Part shown: piece after piece, positions 1 to 14,300 of the stretch | How the letters are laid out: every line of letters starts with the position of its first letter | Numbering within the stretch: the first letter of the stretch is position 1 | Source: Oikopleura dioica | Lineage: Eukaryota; Chordata; Appendicularia; Copelata; Oikopleuridae | NCBI GenBank assembly: GCA_907165135.1 | Contig: OU015568.1 | Span: forward strand, 8,440,501-8,504,500 | DNA: 64,000 bases | Reading direction: 5' to 3' | Made by a program: the position numbers and the translations under genes | The notes under the pieces: model-generated | The model's database searches: none | Told to the model about the DNA's origin: nothing | The model's input: the letters and a program-made list of their open reading frames with translations, nothing else

Positions 1-3000
1 CGAATCGACCTTCGTTGGAAATTACAGCACCCTGACCATCGACCCACTCGACCTTGCCGTTGAGTCGGTTGATTTCGATCTCAAATTCAACAATTGACGC
101 TTCAGTGACTGACTGATCGATCATGCTTCGAGTAAAAGTAACTGGTGGCTCCTTGACGATGATCTCGTTGGTTGACTTGGCGTTGTTGCAAACAAAGACA
201 ACTTCGCCAGCTTCATCTCGAGTGGCGTTCTTGATGGTAAGAGTATGTTTTCCATCATCATTGGCCAGCCGGATTCGATCAGTTCGGTTAAGCTTGACGC
301 CGTTGATGAACCATTGTCCAGTTGCTCGTGGGTCGGAAACGGTGACAGAAATAGATGCTTCGTCGCCTTCCTTGACAACAGTCTTCGGAAGCTCCTCAAG
401 AACGTCGACAGGAGTAGCACAGACAGAAAGGCTAGCTTCTCCCTGAATACCCTCGGCATTGAAAGAAATAACTCCACCATCATCTTGTCCGATTTCTTTG
501 ACAAGAAGCTTGTAGATGCAGCCATCTTCAGTCGGCTCGGAAACCATCTCAATAGTTCGAGACTTGGCAAGCTTTTGACCATTTCGGAACCAAGTGACCG
601 CGACTTCAGTGTGAGTGAGCTCGAAGCTCATTTCACCGACAGATCCTTCAGCAGCGGTAGAGTCGGACATCTGAGCCTTGAGTTTGATATCACGGGCACA
701 GACAGTCAGTGTCATGGTTGTCTTTGTAGACTCAGCATCACAAGTGTAAGTTCCCTCGTCATCGTAAGTCAAGTCATTGATGATGAGAGTTCGCTGGCCA
801 TCAGTATCAACGATCTCATATTTATCAGAAGCCTGGATAGGGATTCGTCGGTCCTTGAGCCATCTGGTCTTGACAGATCGTGAAAGTCGGCAGGAGAAGG
901 TAGCCTTAGATTTTTCTTCGCAGACCTTGTCTTCAAGCTGCTGAACGAAGCTTGGTGGAGCTTCAAGAACGGCCAAATTGGCAGTTCCTTTGACGCGGCC
1001 AGAAGTCCAAACAACCATACCGGTGTGTTCAGTGGCAGCGAACTTAACCTTGAGGATATGCTTTTTGCCTCTGACAGAAGTTTCGAAAACGTCGCCATCT
1101 TCAACAGCGATGCCGTTGACTTCCCACGAGCCAGTGACGTTCTCGTAGTTGACATCGAGCTCAAAGCTGGCAGACTCGCCCTCAGTGACCTCCATGTCGG
1201 AGAGCTTTTTAAGGATCTTGATGTCTCGTCCTTCGATCTGGAGCTGCGCAATGGTCTCATCATCTTCACTGACACACTTGACGTCTCCTTCATCAGCAGA
1301 CGAGCAGTTGGAGACGATAAGAGTTCGTCGTCGGTTGCTAACTTCGATCTGATATTTATCGCCAGCCTCGACTTCGACGTCTTTGTGGAACCACTTGACG
1401 TCAGCGTTAGGTCGAGAAATTTCACATTCAAATACAGCGGAATCAGCTTCAGTTGCAGACTGGTCAGCAAGTCGCTTAGTGAATCGGGCACCAGGCTCCT
1501 TGACATCAAATTTGCAGCTGGTGACAAGGTTACCAGCTTTGAAGATGAGCTCACCAGATTGAGAGAGCTCGCAATTATAGAGCTTGAGGCTATGAACGGT
1601 TCGGAAAGCACCGAGCTCGACAGATTTCGAAGCAACAAGTTCTTCTTCTTCATCGCCCTTCTTAAGAATCCAGACAGCTGGAATATCAGAGTGAGAGATC
1701 TCAATCTCGAACTCAGCAGTATCTCGCTCGATAACAACAGTATCTTGGATACCAGCACCGACGACAGTGATATTCTGGTCAGTGACTTCCAAAGCAGATT
1801 CGGTCTGGTCATCACCACAGTCGCAGACGTAGACACCGGCATCATCATAGTTGACGTCGCTGATGATAAGCTTGACAGAGGTTTGTCGCTTAATCATGTC
1901 GAACTTTCTGCTGGCAGCGATTTCTTCACCGTTCTTGTACCACTTGACATTTACGTTCGCTCGGTTGAGCTCAGCTTCGAAAGTAACAGACTTGGTAGCG
2001 TTCTCAACTGCAATATCGTTCAATGGAGTGGTGAACTTAGCGGCGGATTCCTTGACAGACAAAGCAGCAGTGTGCTTAGCATTGAGGATCGAAACAGAAA
2101 TATCACCAGACATTTCAAGTGAAACAGCCTTGATTCGCATGCCGTAGTTAGGTCCATCAACGAAAAATTCAACATTGTCGTCAGCTCGGACCTGAATGCC
2201 ATTGATCATCCATCGTGCCTCTTGATCAATTTCAGATGCTTTGACAACGAGCTCAAGAGGTTCCCCAACCGTCTTGGTCTCATCACCAAATGGCTCGAGG
2301 ATGTTCACTTGCATGGTGGTGATAGAGAGCTTAGCAGCGCACTTGCTGTCGCCAACTTGGCAGCTGAACTGGGCTTCGTCATCGAAAGAAGCATTCTTGA
2401 CAATAAGACTTCGGACCAAGTCCTTGGCGACCATTTCGTACTTGTCAGAGAGATGGAGCTTGGTTCGGCCCTTGAACCAGGTGACTTCAGCACCGCCCTT
2501 TGAGACAGTACATTCAAAGACACCGTTTTCGTTTTCGAGAACAGTGATGTCGTTGATAGGAGCCTTGAAAACGCATGGAGCTTCGACAACATCGAATCGG
2601 GCTTCCTGCTTGGCCCCGTCAGTCTGGAAGACAATAGAACCAGACATCTTCAGATCAGCCTTATCGATGACGATAACATGTCGTCGCCCTCGACTTGGAT
2701 ATCGATGTTATCACCAATAGTTTGTTCTTCTCCGTTGATAAGCCACTGAGTTTCAACATCTTCATGGGAGATTTGAAGTTCGAAAGAGGCTTTTTCGCCC
2801 TCAATTACTTCAAGATCCATCATCTTCTTCGTGATTCGGATGTCTCGGCCACCAACAACAAGTTCGCAAGTGGTCTCGTCATCACCGGCATCACAAGTCC
2901 ATTTACCTTCGTCTTCTTGGACAACAGATTTGATAACGAGAGCTCGTCGTCGACCATCAGAAACGAAATCATATCGATCACCAGCAGAAACTGGCTCGCC

Positions 3001-5326
3001 GTTGAGTTTCCATACGACCTCAGCGTTTGGTCGATTGACTTCACAGCTGAGAACACACTCTTCTTTCTCAGTAGAGGCTTCGTCTTGAAGTCGCTTAACG
3101 AACTTAGCTGGAATTTCTTTGACAGCAAGCTTGGCAGCGGTCTCAACACCTTCGACAACGAATTTGTAATCTCCAGCATCTTCCTGAGTGGCGTCATTGA
3201 TGGTAAGAATGTGTGCAGTTCCCTGAACGGACATCTCGATCTTCTTAGAAGCAGCAATTTCTTCACCATTGAAGAACCACTTGCCCTCCATGTTGACGTG
3301 AGTAATCTCAGCTTCAAAGGAAAAGCTTTCTCGCTCAAAGCATTCGGAATCAGCAAGTGGAGTGACGAATTTGATGTTAGCTGGGATAACATTCAATTTG
3401 GCAGAGGATTTGACTTCGCCAGCATCACAAGTGTACTCAGCAGCATCATCGTAGGAGATGTCGTGAATAACGAGAGATCGTTTAGCTCCATCAATGCCCA
3501 TTCCGAATTTTCGGGATGGGAAGATTTCAGCGCCGTTGACGAACCACTGCACGTTAGCGTTAGCTCGGCTGAGTTCACATTCAAGCTCAACAGAGGCCAT
3601 TTTGTTTTCGGCCTCTTTGTCTTCGAGAGCTTTGGTGAATCGAAGAGCAGCCTGGTTGACCTTGACCTTGGCGAGAGATCGAACACCTGCGGCGTTGAAC
3701 ATAACTTCAGAGTTGTCCATGATGTTGGAGTTGGCAATCTTGAGAGTGAAATTAGCACCCTCAGACTCCATAGTAACTCGAGGAGACTTAGGAGTAAGTT
3801 CCATGCCGTTCTGGAACCACTGAGTTGGTTTGATATCGGGAAGATTGAGTTCAACATTGAAAACAATTTCGTCTCCCTCGGTGACTTCCAAGTCGCTGAG
3901 GCTCTTGACAAACTCAACTGCAACAGTTTGAACAGTAAGAGCAGCGGTAGTTTTAGCATCTTCGGCCTTGCAGCTGTAGTTAGACTCGTCATTGTAGCCA
4001 ACATCGGAAATGGTAAGAGTTCGTTTGAGTCCGTCAGCGGCCATTTCGTACTTGGGGCCGGCCTTGATCTCATCCTTGTTCTTATACCACTTGACTGGAA
4101 CATCTCGGGAGAGAGTACATTCGAATGTTGCAACCTTGCCTTCTGCAGCACCCGCATCCATCATGTTAGAAGTGAAAGAAACAGGTGCATCCTCAACAGT
4201 CAAAGCAGAGCCAGCAGAGAGGTCGTTGAGGTGAGCAGCGTACTTTTGGCATCATTTTTGGTAAGATTGTGAACGGTAAGTCGTCGCTTTCGACCGTCCT
4301 TCTGGATAGTGTATTTACCATCGACTTGAGCAATTGGCTCGCCATCGGCGCTCCAGGTGACTTCAGCATCAACGGAGGAAACACTGATCTCATAGACAAC
4401 ATCTTCTTTCTCAGTGGCAAACTTGTCTTCAAGCTTGGAAGTAAACTTGATGTCCTTGGTAACAGCGAGCTGAGCTTCACATCGAATGTGTTCAACTTCA
4501 ACAGCGATAGTTCCGGCCATATCCATGGAAACATTGTCCATGATGCAGGTGAGAATCTTGCCTTCGTTTCTTAGGACGCTATCGCCTCCAGAAGTGATCT
4601 TGTTACCGTTCAAAGTCCAGGTGACCTTTCGAGATGGCTTAGAAAGCTCAACGAAGAACTCAGCAGATTCTTTCTCGCCAACTTCGGTGTCTTCAAGAGC
4701 GCGAACAAACTTGAATGCTTCGACACAGATTCGTCCAAAAGTCTTGGCATCAGGAGTGGCGCAGCAATATTCACCGGCATCAGAAGCCTTGACGTCTCTA
4801 ATTTCGATCTTTCTGTTAGTACCGTTAGCCTTGACGCTAAGTCGGTCGGTGTCGGAGAGTTTCTTCCAGCTGTTATCAAGCTCGTATCCTTCAACAGTAC
4901 CTCGGTAAACTGGCGGAGGAGTGTAAGTCATTGCTGGAGCAGCAACAACCTTGACATTGGCGGATGATTTTGTACCGTCCTTGAGAGTAGCAGTGTAAAC
5001 ACCACTGTCACTCTCGTCAGCATCAGCAATAGCCAAAGTTCGTCGGTAGCCATCAGTACCCATTTTGTACTTGCCACCATCCTGAATCTCCTGGCCGTCC
5101 TTGTCCCAAACAACGACGAGCTCGGGGAAGTTGACATCGCAGCAGAGCTCGGCAGTCTGGTTGATTGGGAACTCCGCATCAGAGAGCTCATTGGCGAAGG
5201 CTGGGCCTCGGTAGTACCAACTGACCTCGGTAGTTGGAACTCCAACCTCGCAATCGATGAAGACGCATTTGTCGTTCTCTTCGGCATGGGTCTCGGCTTC
5301 GATTCCCTTTGCGAATCCAGGAGCAG
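1..5326 (-). CDS. TTN: Titin tandem Ig array (runs off left edge), with two apparent frame breaks
   Basis: A long exon starting at 5326 after a 133-bp intron (5327-5459). It encodes roughly 18 tandem Ig domains of about 93 residues and is still open at the window edge. The frame shifts once near 4241-4243 and again near 2682-2688. At each point one base is missing relative to a continuous Ig domain: doubling a T near 4241 or a C near 2687 restores it. Downstream of 2680 the frame stays constant to position 1 (checked around 1600, 820 and 50). Near the start, one Ig domain appears to be inserted into the C-C' loop of another (4900-5205). Assembly error is the simplest reading of the frame breaks. 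Confidence 0.82.
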
Positions 5327-8300
5327 CTAAAATAAAAATGATATAAAACTAGAAAATATAATTCATGAAAAAATTTGAAACCGTGAAATGTATAATTCTT
5401 GATGTATACATTCGAAAATAGCGCAGACGCAATAAAAAAAATCTGCAATGTGAACATACTGGTTTTCAGATTGGCCTTGGTCGAGGCAGTCTCGCCTGCC
5501 TCCTCAACTGTGCAGACAACTTCGTAGTTATCTTTAACACCGTCACAGTCTTCGATTGTCAATTTCCTGGTAAAGCCACGAGAGGTAACTCTGAACTTGG
5601 CGCTATTCTGGACCGGCTTTCCACCAGCAGTCCATCTAGCAACTGCATCCCGGCGAGTGACGTTTGTTTCAAAGCGTGCGGTTTCTCCAGGTTTTACGAT
5701 TTGATCGTCCATGTTTAGAGTGAATCCAAGAGGCAAATCTTTTACATTGAGCGAAGCCTTCTGCTTCGCTTGGTTGCCTAGAGCAGAAAAAGTAATTTCT
5801 CCAGAGTCGTCAACAGTCTGTTTTCGCAAAATAAGTCGATATCGTATTCCACCCTCAACTTGCTCTTCCAGCATTTCAACGTCATCGCTTTCCCGGAGAG
5901 GAGCGCCATCTTTCTTCCAAAGAGGTTCAGCGTTTTTTGAGTTGAGAACCGTGTCGAAAATAGCATCGCCATCGAGTGGGCATTCAACGTTGGCGAGAGA
6001 CTTGATAACCTTGAGCTCGAGCTCGTTCACCTTCAACGAAGCGCTGGTCTTTTCTTCTCCCATTTCGCAAGAATATCGTCCTGCATCGTCGAAAGTGGCA
6101 TTTTTGATGACAAGCTTTCTCGCGCGACCTGTAAAAATGAGTATTTGGAACATGGAAAATATTACCTTTAGATTCGAAATCGTATTCCGCAGCAGGTCGA
6201 AGTTCTCGGTCGCCCTTGAACCAAACAACAGGAGCATCAGGATCGGAAACAGAGCATTCAAACTCAACTCGGTCTCGTCGATTCTTGACAAGGTCTCGGA
6301 GTGGAGAGTCGAATCTCGGTGGTGGAGCTATGTTTGATATGATATCCATTTTTAAGTGATTGACATTGAGATATCTGCTATGTCTTGGAGAATTTCTTCC
6401 GTGCCATTTGATGCAGGAAAATCAATAATCATGAATCGAGATTCTTGATTATTGAGACGCAATTCGTGTCTTTAACTGACAAAGTACTGTGACTTTGAGT
6501 GTGTACTTTCTTCAATCTTGATAAAAAAATAATGATCAAGATTGGTTTCCTTGGACAATCTGAACCAGTTGTTCACATTGAAGATTTAAGCGTGGTTTTA
6601 TAAGAAAGCGGGAAATTAAAAATAGCATTGTGTTGTTTACCGTTGGCGATGACTGTCAGTTTTGCTAATGTTTTGTAGTTTATATTCAGAAATGATAAAG
6701 TTGCAATAATTGAGTGTACAGTCACAGAAGGGAGGCAAGATCATCATTCACAGAGTAACTGAAAATGATGTATGGACGACTTGAAAGATATTTTTCATGC
6801 TTTTTCATCGAAGAAGTCAAAATATCGCAATTATCAAAGTCCTCCACATTTCTTTACATCCCAAACTGCTTCTACGAAATGAGAACCATTTCGGAAAGTT
6901 ACCACTGGTTGCAATGAGCAAGTCTCGTTGGCTACCAGTCGATTTGCCAAAATCCATTCTGCAGGTGACTTCGCCTTCCAAGAATTTCTTCGCAGTGAGT
7001 GACAATGAGTGTCCACCCTTTCCATCTTCTTGGACGTTGAAGCTTGAAGCTTTGTCACGTGGGTTGATGTACGTAACTCGATCACTTGAATCCTAAAAAC
7101 TGTTTTATTTATAGAATCAAGGGAAGATAAGCTTACCCTGAAATACCAGACCACCTCTTGATTCGGATCGTCGATTCGACAAATGAAATTGATCTTCTTT
7201 CCTTCATCAACATGTTGATCTTCCAGATTCTTCAAAAATACTGGTGGCTCATAAAGCACTTTCAGTTGCGCTTCAGATTTCGCCTTTTCACCATCTTCGT
7301 TTGACACCTCGACCGTGTATGTTCCAGCGAATCGTTCAATCGCTTCGTCGCATTCCAGAGAATGCTTGTTTCCCTTTGATTTGACAGCAACAAATGGGAA
7401 TTTTTGCCCTTGATCCGTTCTGTAATATTCTGCCATTGTCTTGTAGATCGGGATCTTTTCGCCATTCAAGTACCAAGTCGCTTCAAGGTCGGCATAATTC
7501 GTCGTTGATGAAAAGCTGAATTTCGTTCCCAGCATCGCTGATGTAGATTTCAACTCCTTGACGAATGAAATTGGCTCTCCTGGCGGTGGAGTTGGTGGAG
7601 GAGGAGTAGGAGTGCGTGGCGGCGGAGGTGGCGTTTTTGGCCGCTCGACGGGTGTCTTCGGTCGTTCTGGTGTTTTTGCTCTCTCTGTGTGTTGAATTTA
7701 GATTTAGAATTTGGATTGTTTTTTTTTCGAAATTTTAATTAAAATATTTAATCATGAGGATTTTCCATTTGATTGAATTCATAAACAGTAAAAGAACGAT
7801 TCCAGATACTTGATGATTCACCATGTACTGGTCGCGGATTTTCAATTGAACCGAGAATTCTCTCAGTAATTGAAGTCATCGCCAACGGATTAGTTTTTTT
7901 GTTTGTTTGTGGTTTGGTTAGTGGGTCGTGTTGGGAGGAAAAGACATTTCGTGAATGACTTTTCGGAGAATCATTAAGTCGTGAGCAAAATGATTGACAA
8001 AAAATGTTCTTTTTGTCGAGCGTTGGAAAATGGTAAATTTGCGGAATGAGCGTTTGTGCGATTTGTGGCAGTATTTACCCTTTGATTTCTGGGGAGTTTC
8101 CGACAGAACTTCTGGTTCGGGGGAAACTCTGTTAACTAAGGCATTTGATTAAGTAACTGTCAGTAAATTCTTGATATAAATGCAAGATATCGCATCACTT
8201 TATTTTTGATTATATTCTTACCACGCTCAACGGGTTTCTCCTTCTTGATTTCAATAATAGGCTCGGGCGATGGAACTGAAAAGTGATGATTGATAAACGT

Positions 8301-11300
8301 TAAAAGCGAAAGCGATAGTCGGACTAGCCTGACCAAAAAGATGTGCGTATCTTTTTTTTAGGCATAAAATTTTCTTTTATGCCTGTTTTGCTTATGAGGA
8401 GCGCATGGATCATATGGAGGTGCTACGAATAGGATTTTGCTTATTCGCAAAAGAAAATCTTGATAACGTCTTCTATGTTATCAAACTTGGTGATTTTGGC
8501 GGATGCGCAAAATTTTATGGCGTTTTGTCTTACCACGTGCACTCTCAACTTTTTTGATTTCTTTCGGTTTAGGAATCTCCTCTCTCGCTAAAAAAAAATC
8601 TGTGAAGAAATTGTCATAAATGCGAAGCGAGCGATAGTTTACATAATATCAGAGCTATATTATGTGACTGGATGAGCGATAAAATTTAAATGGCCCATCT
8701 AATGGGATTGAAATGGGAATTAATTCCATATAAGAATTTTATTTGGAATCTGGTGAGCGGTGGAGCTTACCGGGCTCGTCTATCTGGACGGGGGACTGTG
8801 GTTTGGGAACTTCCACAACCTTAGGTTTTGGCGGAACTATAAAATTCAATTTAATTAATTTGTACTCAAAGAAGCGAAATGAATCCGAAGCTTTCAGTGG
8901 TCCTTGTCACACTGTGTGCTATCATAATAATAATTATGATAAAATATGGAAGTGACTCTGTGTGTGCTTTGAAAGAAATTTTCAAGGCCTACTAGAATGG
9001 AAGCGATGATGCTGGTGCACAAGAATCCGTGGGGATTTCTTAAATGCAATGATGCTCATCTTACCCTCTTGTTTTACGATAGTTTTAGGGGGCGCAGTTT
9101 GAATTTCCTTCTTGATTTCAGTTTTGGGAACAGGGCTTTGCCTGTTACTGACTTTTACAGGTGTTTTGGCCTGTTTTTGCGGCGGCTTGCGTGACTCACC
9201 CTTTACTTCAAGATTGGCGGTAGACTTGGCTGGGCCAGCTTCGATGCGGTATTCACCCTTGTCCTCTTCGGTGACGTTCTTGATAACCAACGAGTGGCTT
9301 TCACCATCGTGGCTCATGTGGTACTTCTCGCCTTCTTCAAGTTGAGTGTCCTCCTAGAAATAATTGAAATCTGGATCTGCTGTAGAACTGCACAAACCTT
9401 GAACCACTTGACGTCGACGTTAGGAACATTGATGCGAATCTCAGCTTCAAAGATAGCATCACCCTGGGCAACAGCAATGACATCTCGAATATCCTGGAGA
9501 ATGTCAACGGGCTCTTTGCCAACGGCTTCGATGCATTTTTGCCAGATTTCTTCTTCGGGAACCAAAGAGATGGCGGATTCGGGAGTGGGAAGATTTTCGA
9601 CTTCATCGATTTCTTCCGACTCGACATTGGCGGCCACTTCTTCATAAGTGGTGAGCAAGTGTCGGAAATCTTTGACACCGAAGTGGTTGGCGTACTTTTC
9701 GTATTCCTTGGGATCGACATCTCGGAGCATCTTCACGGTATCGAACTCGTTCATATCATCCTTGACGACGGGCTTCTTTGGCTTGAGAGCAAATCGATCG
9801 ACAGACTCTCGTACTTGAGCCTTTTCAACAACATTGAGAGTGAAGCTAGCTTCTGCTTCTCCCTTGTCGTTCTTGGCAACACATCGGTAAGTTCCCTTGT
9901 CGGGCTTCTGGATTTTCTTGATGTTCAAAGTAGAGATTCCAGACTCAACGTTGAAGTCGATAGAAATTCGACCAACAGCGCTGAGCTTGCCCCACTTGCC
10001 CTTGTACCACTGGATTTCGGGCTTGGGATCACCAGCGATTCGGCATTTGACTTCAGCGGCTTCACCGATGGTGAACTCGGCGTCTTCAGGAGCAATGACA
10101 AACAGAGGTTTGCCGGCATCTGGAAGAGGAGTGAGAAGTTCCACGGGCTTGGAAAGTCGTGCAGCGTTGACAGAAGTTCGCTTTTCTTTGCCGGGAATGT
10201 TAAGCTTCAAGGGCTTCTTAGTTGACTTGCGGGCTTTCTTTTCTTCTTCGACCTTGTCAAATTTGATGAAATCTGGTGAGGTTGGGCTCGTTGGGCTTGC
10301 GCGCTTTTTGAGTTCAGGAAATTTAAGAGGCTCTTCTTGCTCTTTAACACCCTTACCAGCTGGCTTCAGCTGTATCTTTTCAGCTGGGGGAGCCGCCTCG
10401 ACAGGCTTAGTTTTAATAGGCTTTAACTTGGGCATTTCTTCTGGTTTCTCCTCCTGCTTAGGAAGTTGTTTAGGCGCGGCCTTCTTCTTCTCTGGGGGAG
10501 TCTCTCGTTTGGCCGAAGCTGGAGGAGATGCGATTGGAGGAGATATCTTTTTAGTCGCTGGGCGAGTTGACGGGTCGACCTCGACCTCTTCATTGGTGAC
10601 AACTACGTGACCATCCTGGCTAAGCCGCTGGTGGGTGATCACATCAACTGAACGCTGAGAGGAAGCAGATGTTGGTCTATCATCAACACTGACATTGATG
10701 GTGACGGTCCATCGCGCCTCGCCGAGCTCGTTTTCGGCAACCATGGTGTATTTGCCGCTATCCTTGGCGGTAGCGGACTCGAACTCCAAGCAGCAATAAC
10801 CAGCATCTTGGTACATCTTGAATCGGGTGTCGATGATTTCTTCCGAGTTGAATTCCCAGTGAACCTGTGGGGTTGGCTGACCGACGACCTTGCCGGCAAG
10901 TTTGACCTCAGAACCGATCTTATAGTTGCCGCCCTCTGGTCGCTCAACAACCTCTGGTGGAGATCCCTCGACAGTGAGGTCAGCAGCATTTGAAGCAGAG
11001 CCAGCTGCGTTCTGGAGAGTGACGGAATAGTTTCCAGAAGATCCGAGATGATCAGCAGAAGAAATGATCAAAGCAGTGTAGCCGATGTCATTAACGACTT
11101 CAGCACGGCCGCTAGAAGCATCAAGAGCAGTTCCATTTCGATACCAGGCAACGTCAACGTTGTTTCCAATGTACTCAACTTCGAGGACAACACGCTCACC
11201 AGCTTTGCAAGATGTGTTCTCGAACTTTCGAGTGATAATTGGCGCATCCACTATAACAAGTGTTAATTGTTACCTGTTTATCATTATGTTAGTGACAAGT

Positions 11301-14300
11301 TAAGCTGTGCTGATTCTAGTGTAGTCAATATCGTCATACTAAAGTGCCCTGTATGTAGTAAATCTGCTACTGTGCATGATCTATCTACCAAAACGTGATA
11401 TGATTGGTATCAGATGGCTCACCGAGGGTACTAGAGTCAAAATTGTAGATAGAGTCTGTTTGACCGTCGCTTGAAGATAATGACTTGTCAGGTATGCATA
11501 ATTTTCAATTAAAATTTCTTCTTCAATAAATATTTTTTCAAATATTATAAAAATTAAATCAAATTAATTTTTAAAATTTCAAGTCATAATTGGATAACCA
11601 TTTGCTTTATCCATTGTTATCAAGAATACCTTCACGAAACGGAGTCAAAATCACTCTCACCTTGGATGGGTGTGATCGGCGAGGTCTCGCCAGATCCTTC
11701 TGAGAAAATCGGGGACAGGGCTGAGCCTGTTGAGTATCTCAAAGGTGGCAAGCTGGACTCCCCGATCTCGCCCGAGTAAAGATCTTCAAGCTCGTCAAGA
11801 AGCGTTTCTATTAGTAAGGGTTAGCGAAGGTTACATTATTATAGAAATTATAATAAGCGGAAAAATGCAAAAGAGCCTGTTTCTGGTACTGAAAGATGCA
11901 ACTTTGCGTTCTGCTAAAAATTACTAAAGCGATTTTTTTTCTATACAAAAGATTGTTTATTGAAAATTGCAAAAAGAAGCAGGTATAAAAGCAGGGAGAG
12001 CATTAGAATGGTGGAATGAGAAAATTTGTTAGTATTTTTGAACATAAGCTTGATTATAAAATAGAAAAAAAAACATGTGTTCGTAATATGGTTCTCACGC
12101 TGGAAATCCGTGGTATCCATATTCGTCAGTCTCGCTCATTCTAATTCCACGAGTTTTGAAATTTGTTTTTTGACCTACTCAAAAAACCAAAGTTAAACAT
12201 GTCAGGATTAATTATGTGATTGGCGATGTAAATGTATATAAAAGGTGCTAAAGGTCAACAAAATGTTTTCCGAATGAGTCTTTTCCGATTTCAAACTCAT
12301 TCCTCGTGTTGCGTCCTCCGAAGTCGATCGTGATTTCGGAGATTGTGTCCATTCCGTCGTCGTCTGTGTCGAGGAAGACTTCGGAATCGGAGAGAAGATT
12401 CTTCCGTGTCAAATCTTCATTTTCAATGACACTGTTATGGCCGAGTTGAGCGTTTCTCAACTCTCGCCTTGCGATTTCAAGGTTGGTTGCGTTGCCTTTG
12501 ATGGAGTCTTCGATGAATCTCTGGGTGAGACGGTATTTCTGCTGGAAGCTCTTTTGTCGTTCCTTTTTTCGGCATTCTTCTTCGGTCATTTTTCTTTTCG
12601 TTCTTTTTATTGATAAGAAAATATTTCGAATAAACCGAGAAATCACCGTTTTCATTTATTTTTCTCTTTCAGATGATTCCGTTACTTTATATTTCAAAAT
12701 TATTATGCAACTTTTAGTTAATTTTCTAATCGTTCCTAGTGTTGAGACTAATCGATAAATTCGTCTCTAGCTCACTTTCCGTCTCGTTTGAGAGCAAATT
12801 CTCCCGGCTTGCCCTTCTCAACTGGAATTCCTGACGACTCTTCTCACTGAAGCCACTAGTCATTGAAACTGGTGATTCTAGCGCAGGTCTCATTGTACTC
12901 GTCGGCGTTGGAAAGAGGTCAGTGTTTGTTGGTGATGCTACTGTTGTCCCAGTAGCGGGAGTGTAAACTGTCGATGTGTCAGTTTCAGTGTCAGTAGTGG
13001 TCGTGTCGGTGATGTAAGACGTTTTTTCGACGAAGTTTTTAGAAACGAAGCTCATCAAATCCTCAGTGGATCGATACTTGGGTTCTTCTGGTGGGTCAAT
13101 TGTTGCATAGGAGTCCAAGGAAATAGCGTCGTCATCACCATTGATCGTGCTGAGAGACACGAGCGAATTTCGGCGACTATCGTGTCGGCTTTCGTCGGTG
13201 CTCTGGAGATCATTGACGATGGAAACTTCCGCCGCTCTATTTTTCAGGAGATTTCGATAATTTGCCTCTGCTAAGTCGATCACATCGGGGTTCTTTTCTG
13301 GTGTTGGTGTTTTATCATCACGCTCAGAGATAGGAGCGGAAATGGTGGATAGAGGAGTGAGATCTTGAATTTCCGGATTTCGTTCAACAACAAAAGACTG
13401 CGTCGGAGTCAGCATCGTTAGAGTTGATCGAATAGATTCAACAGATCGAATTGAAGAGCGACGCGAAGATGCTGCTGAGCGCAAGGATCGAGTGAGCTCA
13501 TCTTCAGTGACTTCGAAAATTGGCGAAAGCTCCCGAGGTAAATAGTCTTCAGATGTTAGGGAGTCTTCGTCGATGTCAACATCAACTTGCTCGAGTCGCA
13601 GCTCCTGAGAGAGCTCTGGAATGTCAGAAGAGTCGATTTCAGCTTCATTTTCGACGATTTCGATCATTTCAAACGGCTCATCGGAGTAAATGATGCATTC
13701 ATTTGTTGCTGATCCAGCTTCATTTTCAGCAATGACGGTAAAGACAGCTTCTTGGCGCCAATATTCGTGATAAATGGTAATAGAAACTTTGTTTCCAATC
13801 CATTTCTTGCGGTACTCATTCAATTTGAGCTCATTTGAGTTTTTGTAGAGAGAAAGAGACGGTTTCGGGAATCCGTTGATAATCATATCGAATTCTAGAT
13901 TTTGCTCTGGCGCGATTTGGAAATTTCTGAGCGGCTGAAGAAAAGCTGGTTTGGTGACAGAGGGTCGTTCTTCAGATCTTCTGATGAAATCTTTTTTCTT
14001 TTCAGAGTGTTCATTTTCCATGATCTTTTGGGGCTTTTTCGGTGAGCTCAGCGATCCGATTCTCAGCTGAGATTTTTCTATTGAAGGAATTGATAGTTCA
14101 ACGCTGACTTTATTTGAGGAAGAAAACATCTTTTTCTCGGGACTTTCGCGTTTTGTGCTCACGGCGATGATGTTGAGCGAGGAGGTATTGATGTTTGTGG
14201 CCACATCGGAGCTCTTGCCAACTTGACCAACGAGATTTTTGGCTTTTCAAAGTCTGGAGTTTTTCTGTGTTTTGGCTTTTCGGTCAAGAACAACTTTCCG

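Noticed and set aside
769-1848. 359-codon minus-strand frame
   Set aside because: Wrong frame of the titin array; the Ig-coding frame runs through the same interval without stops.
2682-4243. Programmed ribosomal frameshifting in titin
   Set aside because: No slippery heptamer or downstream pseudoknot at either site, and the sites lie in ordinary Ig domains; single-base sequence loss is simpler.
2695-4272. 525-codon open frame on the plus strand
   Set aside because: It is antisense to the titin Ig array; its length follows from codon bias of the real gene and it shows no domain of its own.
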